Source: a virus
Length of the DNA stretch: 49,543 nt
Direction: 5' to 3' (one strand)
Virus record (IMG/VR): IMGVR_UViG_3300038678_000142
Location: 1 to 49,543 of that record
Shown here: piece after piece, positions 31,352 to 38,671 of the stretch
Numbering within the stretch: the stretch's first letter is position 1
How the letters are laid out: each line of letters starts with the position of its first letter
The notes under the pieces: model-generated
Told to the model about the DNA's origin: nothing
The model's input: the letters and a program-made list of their open reading frames with translations, nothing else
Database searches by the model: none
Translations under genes and position numbers: made by a program

Positions 31352-31603
31352 ATGGCTGCAATTGCTTTGAGTAAAGAGTGTCTTTCAATTCTGGATCATA
31401 CGGTTTGCCGAGCGGCGCAAGGACGGTACTGCGGTGACTCGCCGGAGATGCAGATTCTTGTTTCGATGGGACTGATGGAGTCAGCAGGCAAAGTGTCGTG
31501 GGTTCCTGACGAGTATTTCCATATCACCGAAGAGGGGCGTCGAGTGCTGAGCGACTTCCAAAAGAGTGCCGGATCGGTGCCGGGGGGATGGGAATCGAAA
31601 TGA
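31352..31603 (+). CDS. Small winged-helix-like protein
   Basis: An 83-aa protein. GGAGGT lies 6 nt before ATG 31352, a near-perfect ribosome site that rules out the longer 31289 start. LSKECLSILDHTVCRAAQG, then MGLMESAGKVSWVPDEYFHITEEGRRVLSDF, has the helix-helix-wing layout of small winged-helix proteins, ending with the ITEEGRRVL motif seen in such folds. It could bind DNA, although the recognition helix is not basic. Confidence 0.55.
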   Translation: MAAIALSKECLSILDHTVCRAAQGRYCGDSPEMQILVSMGLMESAGKVSWVPDEYFHITEEGRRVLSDFQKSAGSVPGGWESK

Positions 31604-32172
31604 ACCAACCAAGCGAGAAGGTCAACTCCCACGCTACATGCCCGAGATGCAACGACACGAAGAAAGTACAAGGCATAGATGCCGCGAGCGGTCGTATTGT
31701 TGAGAATTCGGAGACGGACTGCCCAGCCTGCGTGTCGAGCAGTTCCGATCCTGCGCCGGAAGATGGGGGCAGCGTGATTATCGACGGACTGATAGATGAA
31801 AACAAAGAGCTGAAAATTCAGCTTGAAGCGGTGACGCAGAAGTTTACGGATCTTGTGCATTCATACGACAGGGTGACGGCGGAGCGGGACCGGCTGAAGG
31901 AATCGATGGATTTCATCAACGGAAAAGTACGTGGGTTTATGGCCGAGGTCAATCCACTGCTCGGGCTGGACGATGACGCCGATTCAGTTGATCTGACTGA
32001 GTCCGTCAAAGCATTACTGAAGGAACTGGAAGCGGCAAAGAGGATTATTGATTTACTTCCAAGGTTAGATAGCACTTTGGGGCTAATCCAAATGGAATCG
32101 GAAAAGGCTGCGGAGGAGTGGGAACAGGCGATTGATGAATGGCACGAAATTGAAAAGCAGTCGAAGGACTAG
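31600..32172 (+). CDS. Zinc-finger coiled-coil protein
   Basis: A 190-aa protein. CPRCNDTKK and CPACVSS form a DnaJ-like zinc knuckle at about 14-46, followed by a long coiled coil (NKELKIQLEAVTQKFTDLVHS, RVTAERDRLKESMDF) and an acidic helical tail. ATG 31600 overlaps the upstream stop (ATGA); ATG 31588 is also in frame but sits inside the likely ribosome site. Role unknown. Confidence 0.55.
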   Translation: MNQPSEKVNSHATCPRCNDTKKVQGIDAASGRIVENSETDCPACVSSSSDPAPEDGGSVIIDGLIDENKELKIQLEAVTQKFTDLVHSYDRVTAERDRLKESMDFINGKVRGFMAEVNPLLGLDDDADSVDLTESVKALLKELEAAKRIIDLLPRLDSTLGLIQMESEKAAEEWEQAIDEWHEIEKQSKD

Positions 32173-32213
32173 CGTTTCTCCCGTGATCGGGAACTACTAA
32201 GCGAGAACAAAAG
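32173..32213 (+). repeat. Intergenic start-associated element, copy 3
   Basis: TCCCG-TGAT-CGGGA forms a 5-bp hairpin, followed by ACTACTAAGCGAGAACAAAAG and the ATG of the DUF5131 gene. TCCC-A/G-TGATCG also occurs at 36691, and AAGCGAGAAC at 28488. Confidence 0.45.
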
Positions 32214-33149
32214 ATGGCTGAAAACACGAAAATCGAATGGACGAATCACTCGGCGTCTCCATGGTATGGATGCAGCAAGGTCCACACGGGATGTGACCAC
32301 TGCTACGCTGAATCGATGAGCAAGCGTAACCCCGATACCCTTGGTGTCTGGGGCGACGATGGCACGCGAGTGAAAAGCAAGTCGTTCATTTCCAATCTTG
32401 AGAAGTGGAATCGGCTTGGCGAGAAGGAGCAGAGAGTCCAGTCCGTCTTTCCGTCTCTGTGTGATCCGTTCGAGGACCGGCCGGAGATGGAATCGTGGCG
32501 TCGAGAGATGTTCGAGGCTGTTGACCGGCTGCCGTGGGTTCGGTTGTTACTGCTCACGAAGCGACCGGAGAACATCCGGAAGATGTGGAATAGGAAACCG
32601 GGCTGGGCATGTCACAGAGACCACACGCGAGACGTTGGCGGATGCCGAACCTGCGTTCCTGCGACAGATTACCGCTCCAACGTCTCCCTCTATTACTCCG
32701 CGTCCGACCAGGAATCACTCGAAGCCGGGATCGGTGACCTGTTGAAGTGCAGGGATCTCGTGCCGGTGCTGGGGTTGAGTCTGGAGCCGCTGGTGGGGCC
32801 GATTGACCTGCATCATGCGATGTGTGGATGCGATTCGATGACTCTTACCGAACCAGTAGTAGGTTGTCTCGACCACGTCATCGTAGGCGGAGAGTCTGGG
32901 CCGGGGGCGAGACCGTGCGTGATCGATTGGATATTAGACATCCTGTGCCAGTGCAGGTCTGCTGGCGTTCCGTGTTTCGTGAAACAACTCGGTGCTGATC
33001 CAATAAAGACTGTGCAGCAACCACGGGAACGGCCTGTCACTCGATTCAAGACGGTCCCCCTGAAGGACTCAAAGGGCGGGGACTGGTCAGAGTGGCCGGA
33101 ATATTTGAGGGTACGAGAGCAGCCGGAGACGGCGGGAGTTGAACAATAA
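32214..33149 (+). CDS. DUF5131 (phage Gp37/Gp68) protein
   Basis: A 311-aa protein with the hallmark start KIEWTNHSASPWYGCSKVHTGC-DHCYA, three cysteines arranged as in radical-SAM-like Gp37/Gp68 proteins, and the downstream motif WVRLLLLTKRPENI and VGGESGPGARP. The biochemical role is unknown; the fold suggests a TIM barrel with a metal cluster. It is coupled to an ASCH-like gene (TAATG), a pair often found together in phages. Confidence 0.85.
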   Translation: MAENTKIEWTNHSASPWYGCSKVHTGCDHCYAESMSKRNPDTLGVWGDDGTRVKSKSFISNLEKWNRLGEKEQRVQSVFPSLCDPFEDRPEMESWRREMFEAVDRLPWVRLLLLTKRPENIRKMWNRKPGWACHRDHTRDVGGCRTCVPATDYRSNVSLYYSASDQESLEAGIGDLLKCRDLVPVLGLSLEPLVGPIDLHHAMCGCDSMTLTEPVVGCLDHVIVGGESGPGARPCVIDWILDILCQCRSAGVPCFVKQLGADPIKTVQQPRERPVTRFKTVPLKDSKGGDWSEWPEYLRVREQPETAGVEQ

Positions 33150-33511
33150 TGCGGAATATGAGTTTTTCACTGACAACTGATCAATTCCTCGACGGTTCAA
33201 AAGACGTGACTCGTCGTCTCGGATGGTGGTTCCTGAAACCCGGCGACAGGTTTCGCGCTGTCCGTAAAGCGATGGGACTCAAGAAGGGCGAGAAGGTTGA
33301 GCCGCTTGGAGTCTGTGAGGTGGTTGAAGCGTATCCTGTACGCCTCTGCGATATCACAGAGTCGGACGTCAAGCGCGAGGGGTTTAAAGGGGTGAGCGAG
33401 GGGGACTTTGTTTCGATGTTTTGCAAGCACATGAAATGTCTGCCCGCAACCGAAGTCAATCGGATCGAGTTCAAGCGAATTGAGCCGGTAACGGCGGGAG
33501 GCGAAGAATGA
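33149..33511 (+). CDS. ASCH-domain protein
   Basis: A 120-aa protein. NMSFSLTTDQFLDGSKDVTRRLGWWFLKPGDRF followed by LGVCEVVEAYPVRL, the ITESDVKREGF helix and FVSMFCKHMKC is a classic ASCH domain (a PUA-like fold that binds RNA or modified nucleosides). Coupled to DUF5131 upstream and overlapping the next gene by 4 nt. Confidence 0.8.
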   Translation: MRNMSFSLTTDQFLDGSKDVTRRLGWWFLKPGDRFRAVRKAMGLKKGEKVEPLGVCEVVEAYPVRLCDITESDVKREGFKGVSEGDFVSMFCKHMKCLPATEVNRIEFKRIEPVTAGGEE

Positions 33512-33864
33512 ACAAGCAATTGAAATTCCCGGAGTGCAAGGGGATCAGGCCACCGAGACCGACCCTGCGAACGCCAGCAGTGGCTATGCGATTCGCACAA
33601 CTGATTATCGATGATCTTGATCCAACAAAAGACTGGTATTGGACAGCCGATTCTGCCTCGGATCGTATGTTTGAGATGCAACACGTGGTCGTATCGGGAA
33701 CCGGACTCCGCAAAGTCATAAAGGCTCTTTTACGGGAGTATCCGAAACAATGCTGGGGGCGTGATGAAATCGAGGAACATTATCTGTCTATCTTCCGGAA
33801 GGTCGCTGACAAGGTTGTGAGCGAGGCGGTCGATCACTGGAATAAAACATACTTCGGATTTTGA
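33508..33864 (+). CDS. Hypothetical protein
   Basis: A 118-aa protein, helical, with FAQLIIDDLDPTKDWYWTADS and KVIKALLREYPKQCWGRDEIEEHYL. Its start overlaps the ASCH gene by 4 nt, so it belongs to that operon. No motif is recognised. Confidence 0.55.
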   Translation: MNKQLKFPECKGIRPPRPTLRTPAVAMRFAQLIIDDLDPTKDWYWTADSASDRMFEMQHVVVSGTGLRKVIKALLREYPKQCWGRDEIEEHYLSIFRKVADKVVSEAVDHWNKTYFGF

Positions 33865-33900
33865 TGCGAGAACACACTACTCAACCGTTGCGGCAAAATT
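33865..33900 (+). repeat. Intergenic start-associated element, copy 4
   Basis: TGCGAGAACACACTACTC then CCG-TTG-CGG and CAAAA lie between the stop of the previous gene and the ATPase gene. The block GCGAGAAC-ACAC-ACTC aligns with other copies. Confidence 0.4.
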
Positions 33901-33926
33901 GAACAGAATTCAAGGAGCGAGTTTTC

Positions 33927-35609
33927 ATGGGAATAAAAATATCACAAAAACTGACGCTGCCTGACGCGGCGGTCACGTGGAAATGCGGTCTACTCGGGCG
34001 GACCGGCTCCGGAAAAACGAACACCGCTGTTGTGATGGCCGAGCAGATGATCCAGAACGGTGACCCGGTTGCCATCCTCGACCCCCAGGGCGACTGGTGG
34101 GGGTTGCGCTCAAAATACAAGATTGTCATTCTCGGTGGTGAACACGCGGATATTCCGCTGGAGCCTTCCGGCGGAACAGTGGCAGCCGACTTTCTGATCA
34201 ATGAGCGAATTCCCGTTCTATTCGACCTGTTCACGATGGGGGAGGGGGAAATGGTCCGGTTCGCCGGAGACTTCGCAAAACGTCTCTGGCAAGCGAACAG
34301 AGGTCCGCTGCATATATTTCTGGATGAGGCCGATTTGTTTGCTCCTCAGAACATGACAGGCAAAGGGGGCAAGGCTGTCTGCCTGGGAGCCTGGCAGAAC
34401 ATTGTTCGACGCGGACGGTCCCGTGGATTGGGTTGCACGATGATCACTCAGCGATCAGCGGTGATCAACAAGGATCTTCTGACGCAGGCCGACCCATTAT
34501 TCGTTCATCGGCTGACCGCTCCGCAGGATCTGGAGGCTGTTAAGAGATACCTGGACTTCCACGGGCAATCCAGAGATCAGATCAAGCAAACATTATCTGA
34601 GGTAGCAAAACTGAAGGTCGGGGAATGTTTTGTGATCTCTCCTGGGACTCTGGAGATCGAACCGACAAAGCTCTCCGTTCTGAAGCGTAAATCGTTCGAT
34701 TCGTCCGCAACGCCAGAGTCAGGGCAGAGTATTCGGAGCCCGAAATCGTTCGCCGATGTGGACCTATCCGCACTTAAAAGCCAGATGGCCGACACAATCG
34801 AGCGTGCGAAGGCCAACGATCCGAAGGAATTGAAAAAGAAAATCGCTCGCCTGGAAAAAGATCTGAAGTCTCAGGCTCCAGTGGCAGACGAGAAAGCGAT
34901 TGAGCGGGCCAAGATGGACGAGCGTAAGCATTGGCAGGGGGAGATTCGGAAGCTCCAAAAGAATCACGAATCACTCACCGGGAAGCTCTCGAAGATCAAC
35001 GCCCTCAGTCAGATGAATGGGGATGCTTCGATCGCCGTTGTTGAACCTCCGAAGCTTCCCGCTCCGATGCGCGGATCTACAGTACATCGTCCCGTGCATA
35101 ATTCAGCACCAAAACAACAACCCTCATCACACGCGAACGGGGACGTTCAACTAAGCAAGCCAGAGCGCGCGATCATTCAGGCGTTTTACTGGCTCAAAGA
35201 CGAGCAGGCAAACAAAGCAAAAATCGGTTTCTATTCCGGCTACTCAATGAAATCGAGCGGACTTGACAAGGCTATCAGCAGTCTGCGGACTCGGGGATTC
35301 GTGTCGGGCTGGGCAATCACCGATGAGGGAGAATCATTTATGGTCGATCTGGTTGAGCCAAAGCCCGGTGGTGAAGAACTGAGGGAGTGGCTTCGACCGA
35401 AAATTGGCAAACCCGCAAACGTCGTTCTCGATTCTCTTATCGAGCGATACCCGGATCGATTACGGAAGGAAGAGGTTGCCGAACTAAGCGGCTACAGCGA
35501 CAGAAGTTCTGGGCTCGATAAGGCGTTGAGCTTTTTGCGAACAATTGAAGCTGCGAGCGGAACCGACCGAGACGGCGGCACAATAGCAGCGGACGTATTT
35601 TTTGAATAG
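33927..35609 (+). CDS. HerA/FtsK-like ATPase with tandem winged helices
   Basis: A 560-aa protein. The N-terminal P-loop ATPase has Walker A GRTGSGKT (24-31), Walker B HIFLDEAD (129-136) and an arginine-rich RRGRSRGLGCTMITQRS segment, as in HerA/FtsK/DUF87 proteins. A coiled coil follows at about 265-345. The C-terminus has two copies of a winged-helix unit sharing YS-x-x-SSGLDKA and LRT (about 430-470 and 515-550). DNA translocation or remodelling is likely; its phage role is unknown. GGAGCGAG lies before the ATG. Confidence 0.75.
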   Translation: MGIKISQKLTLPDAAVTWKCGLLGRTGSGKTNTAVVMAEQMIQNGDPVAILDPQGDWWGLRSKYKIVILGGEHADIPLEPSGGTVAADFLINERIPVLFDLFTMGEGEMVRFAGDFAKRLWQANRGPLHIFLDEADLFAPQNMTGKGGKAVCLGAWQNIVRRGRSRGLGCTMITQRSAVINKDLLTQADPLFVHRLTAPQDLEAVKRYLDFHGQSRDQIKQTLSEVAKLKVGECFVISPGTLEIEPTKLSVLKRKSFDSSATPESGQSIRSPKSFADVDLSALKSQMADTIERAKANDPKELKKKIARLEKDLKSQAPVADEKAIERAKMDERKHWQGEIRKLQKNHESLTGKLSKINALSQMNGDASIAVVEPPKLPAPMRGSTVHRPVHNSAPKQQPSSHANGDVQLSKPERAIIQAFYWLKDEQANKAKIGFYSGYSMKSSGLDKAISSLRTRGFVSGWAITDEGESFMVDLVEPKPGGEELREWLRPKIGKPANVVLDSLIERYPDRLRKEEVAELSGYSDRSSGLDKALSFLRTIEAASGTDRDGGTIAADVFFE

Positions 35610-35610
35610 A

Positions 35611-35648
35611 TACGAGAAACCACAACTCATTGTACTAGGCGCGAAAAG
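35611..35648 (+). repeat. Intergenic start-associated element, copy 5
   Basis: TACGAGAAACCACAACTC, then TGTACTAGGCGCGAAAAG directly before the ATG at 35649. Same block order as other copies: GCG-GAA, CACAACTC, then a GCG-GAA block ahead of the ATG. Confidence 0.4.
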
Positions 35649-35921
35649 ATGAATCTGATCGACATGAATAACGCGACTGCTGTTCTTGACCGTATGAAGC
35701 ACTGGACGGTTAAGAGCGTGAATCGCAGTGGAAAGCCGAGGCGATACGAATGCACGATCCTGGAAGCGGGAAAGAGGGTGACAGGGCAAGGAAGAACTCC
35801 GGTCGCGGCCGTCTCCCGTGCCCTGTCCAAGCTGCACACGGAATCAGTCCGTGCGAAATCAGCCGAGACTGGAACTCCGTCTCGGGGGCCGTCGTTACGC
35901 ATTGCCTCGTTTGCGGAGTGA
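35649..35921 (+). CDS. Small beta-beta-alpha protein
   Basis: A 90-aa protein with strands HWTVKSVNRSGKPRRYECTIL and EAGKRVTGQGRTP and helix VAAVSRALSKLHTES. The order resembles a minimal double-stranded-RNA-binding-like fold, though the match is structural only. A terminator follows its stop. Confidence 0.5.
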   Translation: MNLIDMNNATAVLDRMKHWTVKSVNRSGKPRRYECTILEAGKRVTGQGRTPVAAVSRALSKLHTESVRAKSAETGTPSRGPSLRIASFAE

Positions 35922-35971
35922 GTAAGAGACGGTAATCACAACAATCCCCGCACTGGAGGCGGGATAACCCC

Positions 35972-35999
35972 GAGCGGGACGGATGCCCGCTCACTTTTT
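35972..35999 (+). terminator. Terminator after 35649 gene
   Basis: GAGCGGG (35972-35978) pairs with CCCGCTC (35986-35992), followed by ACTTTTT. Just before it, CCCCGC-ACTGGAG-GCGGG forms a second hairpin preceded by ACGGTAATCACAACAAT, a copy of the dispersed element. Confidence 0.7.
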
Positions 36000-36016
36000 C
36001 TGAGGAGAAAACGACA

Positions 36017-36478
36017 ATGGGACTCACAACTGATCCAGAGGAAGCCAGGGACAGCGGAACTAAACCAGACGGGCAGCAGAATATGTATGCCGTGCTTTCA
36101 GAGGAGGAACGCGAAAAAGGCTTCGTGCGACCTCTGCGGGGCTCATACACGCATGTCGGCATTCCAGGGCCAAAGTATCCGCTACGTGATTTGGATGAAG
36201 ATGAAAAGGAGCGTTTCCACTCGGTTGGCTATGTGAAATATGAGGAATACTCCGAAGAAGAATCTCCAGTAGCTGGACGGTATTGGACCCAAAAGGATCT
36301 TGATCGCATCGATTGTGGCTGCGGTGCGGTCACAAATATGGCGAATGAGATCGCGGAGACTTACGGCAGAAAACCGAGCTACTACAGTGGCACGTTCTGT
36401 TGTAATTGCAGAACGCATCTACCAGTCGGTGAGCAGGGGGAATTCATTTGGGAAGACGGTTCACGGGTGGGGACATAA
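36017..36478 (+). CDS. Zinc-ribbon protein of unknown function
   Basis: A 153-aa protein. AGGAG lies before the ATG. An acidic first half (SEEEREKGFVRPLRGSYTHVG, RDLDEDEKERFHSVGYVKYEE) precedes CGCGAVTNM and CCNCRTHLPVG, likely one zinc site. HVG and ENRA-like motifs occur in a widespread phage family whose role is unknown. It is coupled to the next gene (TAATG). Confidence 0.6.
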   Translation: MGLTTDPEEARDSGTKPDGQQNMYAVLSEEEREKGFVRPLRGSYTHVGIPGPKYPLRDLDEDEKERFHSVGYVKYEEYSEEESPVAGRYWTQKDLDRIDCGCGAVTNMANEIAETYGRKPSYYSGTFCCNCRTHLPVGEQGEFIWEDGSRVGT

Positions 36479-36675
36479 TGAGAATCGGCATTGTGATAGA
36501 CGATTGGAAGTTGGGAGTCTTTCGAGAGATCCTCACGGATGAAGGTTACAAATTCGAGCAGTCCGACGGCGTTACGAAGGATACCCGGTCTCTGTTTGTT
36601 GAGACTGACGACCCGGTCGGGTTGAAGCGAGTCGTTGAGAAATGCCAACGCAAGTCGGCTGAATTGAAGGGGTGA
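36478..36675 (+). CDS. Conserved small phage protein
   Basis: A 65-aa protein with a ferredoxin-like pattern (IGIVIDDWKLGVFREILTDEG, then SLFVETDDPVGLKRVVEKC). IDDWK-x-x-F with a beta-alpha-beta layout occurs in many phages, function unknown. ATG 36478 overlaps the upstream stop. Confidence 0.6.
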   Translation: MRIGIVIDDWKLGVFREILTDEGYKFEQSDGVTKDTRSLFVETDDPVGLKRVVEKCQRKSAELKG

Positions 36676-36722
36676 CGCGGTAACAACACGTCCCATGATC
36701 GTCTAAAGCAGCGGTAACAAAA
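36674..36722 (+). repeat. Intergenic start-associated element, copy 6
   Basis: Begins at the TGA stop with CGCGGTAACAACACGTCCC, then ATGATCGTC, and ends AGCAGCGGTAACAAAAC. GCGGTAAC occurs at both ends of this copy. It is upstream of the cytosine methyltransferase gene. Confidence 0.45.
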
Positions 36723-36747
36723 CTTACACAGTTGTTTGGAAGCAAAA

Positions 36748-38052
36748 ATGAGTTTAACAGTTGGAAGTCTTTTCGCCGGCATCGGCGGCTTCGATCTCGG
36801 GTTTGAACGGAGCGGAATCGTACCTGTCTGGCAGGTCGAGAAAGACGACAATTGCAACAGGATCTTAGAGAGGCACTGGCCCGACGTGCCGAGGTACAGG
36901 GATGTCACGGAATTCGGAAAATCAACTACCACTGTTCAGCCAGACATCATCTGCGGAGGATTTCCCTGCCAAGACATCTCAGTGGCTGGTTGCCGCGCAG
37001 GATTGGCGGGTGAGCGATCCGGACTCTGGTACGAGTACGCCAGAATCCTTGATGAGTTCCGTCCCAGTTGGGTTTGTATCGAGAACGTCGCTGGCCTTCT
37101 GTCAAGTTGGAGTGCCATCGAACCGGAGGCGATGCAAATACCGTCTGACGCGAGCGAAGGATGGGAAATTGAAGTGGAAGAGAGTAGCGACCTTGAGACG
37201 ATCCTCTTTGAGTTGGAAAAACTCGGGTATCGGTGGCTCTACTCTGTCAGTGACTCTCAGTGGTTCGGAGTTCCCCAGCGACGCCGTCGCGTGTTCATTA
37301 TCGGACATCTTGGAAACAGGACCGGTGGACTCGAAGTATTATTTGAGCCCGAAAGCATGTCGGGGGATTCTCCGCCGAGCCGAGAGGAGAAATCGAGAAT
37401 TGCCAGCACGCTTACATCAGGCGTTAGAGTCAGTGGCAACGCTCCAGGACGACGGAGAGAAGACGACGTGAATATCGTGGCAGCAACTTTAAATAGCGGT
37501 GGCAACTCGGGCGGGTTCAGGACCGAGCCTGGGGAGCATCTGGTAGCCGATACGTTCCGGATATGTGGCTTCGGTGACTACGCTGCCTCTGCCTCTGCCT
37601 CTGCCGTCAAAGCGAGGGACCATAAGGACGCGACGGATCTGATTGCCTACCAGTGCCAGGGTTCCAATGTTGGTCCGATGGGTACGCTTCGGGCGGGGAA
37701 CGGGAATGAGACAGGTGGGGTTCCGTTTGTATGGGCCCTGCATTCTGAGAACTCAAACGCTGGTAAGAACGGAGTGGGCCCCGCAATCGCAGATAGGGCG
37801 AGATGCTTGGATGTGAATGGCGGATATTCAACAAGCCAGGGAGGGAACCTTGTACAGGGGGGCCCGGAAATGTCTGTTCGCCGGCTGACACCACGGGAGT
37901 GCGAGAGGCTTCAGGGTTTTCCCGACGATTGGACGCGATTTGACAGCGAGGGGAAACAACTCAGCGACTCGGCGCGTTACCGGGCCCTGGGGAACGCGGC
38001 AACGGTGAATGTGACGGAATGGATCGGGAGCCGGTTCCCGACGAGCGGGTAA
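36748..38052 (+). CDS. C5-cytosine DNA methyltransferase
   Basis: A 434-aa enzyme that transfers a methyl group from SAM to C5 of cytosine in a specific sequence. Motif I is SLFAGIGGFDLGF, motif IV GGFPCQDIS with catalytic C74, motif VI ENV at 112-114, motif VIII QRRRRVF and motif X GNAATVN near the end. The target-recognition region at about 215-375 is glycine/serine-rich. The enzyme probably protects phage DNA from host restriction. ATG 36748 is used over the 36736 start. A long overlapping frame at 36902-37471 runs inside it. Confidence 0.93.
   Translation: MSLTVGSLFAGIGGFDLGFERSGIVPVWQVEKDDNCNRILERHWPDVPRYRDVTEFGKSTTTVQPDIICGGFPCQDISVAGCRAGLAGERSGLWYEYARILDEFRPSWVCIENVAGLLSSWSAIEPEAMQIPSDASEGWEIEVEESSDLETILFELEKLGYRWLYSVSDSQWFGVPQRRRRVFIIGHLGNRTGGLEVLFEPESMSGDSPPSREEKSRIASTLTSGVRVSGNAPGRRREDDVNIVAATLNSGGNSGGFRTEPGEHLVADTFRICGFGDYAASASASAVKARDHKDATDLIAYQCQGSNVGPMGTLRAGNGNETGGVPFVWALHSENSNAGKNGVGPAIADRARCLDVNGGYSTSQGGNLVQGGPEMSVRRLTPRECERLQGFPDDWTRFDSEGKQLSDSARYRALGNAATVNVTEWIGSRFPTSG
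36902..37471 (+). CDS. Overlapping ORF inside the methyltransferase gene
   Basis: A 189-codon frame (+1 relative to the methyltransferase) with GAGG (36891-36894) 7 nt before its ATG. The translation is serine-rich, then ends in VACSLSDILETGPVDSKYYL followed by SPKACRGILRRAERRNRELP. I recognise that C-terminal pattern (SLSD-x-LE, KY-YLSPKA, GILRRAE-R) from many phage hypothetical proteins. The host frame in the same bases encodes LFEPESMSG, also a familiar phage methyltransferase stretch. So the region may encode two proteins, or one set of database entries may be a shadow. Confidence 0.45.
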   Translation: MSRNSENQLPLFSQTSSAEDFPAKTSQWLVAAQDWRVSDPDSGTSTPESLMSSVPVGFVSRTSLAFCQVGVPSNRRRCKYRLTRAKDGKLKWKRVATLRRSSLSWKNSGIGGSTLSVTLSGSEFPSDAVACSLSDILETGPVDSKYYLSPKACRGILRRAERRNRELPARLHQALESVATLQDDGEKTT

Positions 38053-38082
38053 ATACTATCTCATTAAACGAGGAGAGAGCCG
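38048..38082 (+). repeat. Intergenic start-associated element, copy 7
   Basis: GGGTAAATACTATCTC-ATTAAAC-GAG forms a small CTC/GAG hairpin before GAGAGAGCC and the GTG. ATTAAACG also occurs in the copy before the adenine methyltransferase. Confidence 0.4.
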
Positions 38083-38307
38083 GTGGGGAAGAAAAAATCT
38101 AAAACGATACCTGTTTTGAGCTTTAGTCCGCCACATTCAGGGGAGGCGGTCAATTACAGGATTGACTCAGATTATGGTTGGAAAGAAGCCCTCGGAGCGA
38201 TTCGCAGATTTATTGATATCGAACCCGGCGACGATCAGCTAATGATCACAAAGCGTGAGATGAATCTGGCAGAATTTGAATCATTACCAGAGCATGATGG
38301 ATGGTAG
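38083..38307 (+). CDS. Hypothetical small protein
   Basis: A 74-aa protein with GTG start and GGAGAG 5-8 nt upstream. It begins GKKKSKTIPVLSFSPPHSGE and ends in an acidic helix (MNLAEFESLPEHDGW). No family is recognised; it lies between the two DNA methyltransferase genes. Confidence 0.5.
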   Translation: MGKKKSKTIPVLSFSPPHSGEAVNYRIDSDYGWKEALGAIRRFIDIEPGDDQLMITKREMNLAEFESLPEHDGW

Positions 38308-38345
38308 TGCGAAGAAATCTTGGTTCTCGCAGAGTGAACAAACAG
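38305..38345 (+). repeat. Intergenic start-associated element, copy 8
   Basis: TAGTGCGAAGAAAT, then TTCTCGCAGAGTGAACAAAC. The first 14 bases are identical to those at 31277-31290, and in both places they contain the stop codon of the gene or frame just upstream. Confidence 0.5.
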
Positions 38346-38358
38346 AAAGGGAATTGAA

Positions 38359-38634
38359 GTGAATATCCATATACACGCACCAAATTCAAGCGTCGGGCGA
38401 ACAATCAGACGCTGCACAACATGCCGGTGTCGGAGGCGATTCCTTATTAAGTTCTTCGCTTGGTATGCGTCTCAATGGACGTGTGGTGGATGCGGTTACG
38501 AGTTTGTCTCCGGCGAAGGCCGGGAATCAACCGGCATGCACCAGAGGGCGAGAAACAAATCGTGGGTTCGGAGTCAATGGGGATCGGCTTCAACCAAGAA
38601 GAATGCGATTGATGCCGTTCTTAAAAATGTGTAA
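38359..38634 (+). CDS. Small zinc-ribbon protein
   Basis: A 91-aa basic protein with a GTG start. CTTCRCRRRF and CGGCGYEF supply a four-Cys ribbon, followed by a basic helix (RESTGMHQRARNKSWVRSQWG). It may bind nucleic acid. GGGAA before the start is a weak ribosome site. It overlaps a longer in-frame version of the next gene, but the next gene's real start is 38672. Confidence 0.5.
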   Translation: MNIHIHAPNSSVGRTIRRCTTCRCRRRFLIKFFAWYASQWTCGGCGYEFVSGEGRESTGMHQRARNKSWVRSQWGSASTKKNAIDAVLKNV

Positions 38635-38671
38635 CAGCGGTAACCAGGAGTCCATTAAACGTGGGAATATT
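38632..38671 (+). repeat. Intergenic start-associated element, copy 9
   Basis: TAACAGCGGTAACCAGGAG, TCCATTAAACGTGGGA and ATATT directly before the adenine methyltransferase ATG. AGCGGTAAC also occurs in the copy before the cytosine methyltransferase. Confidence 0.45.
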
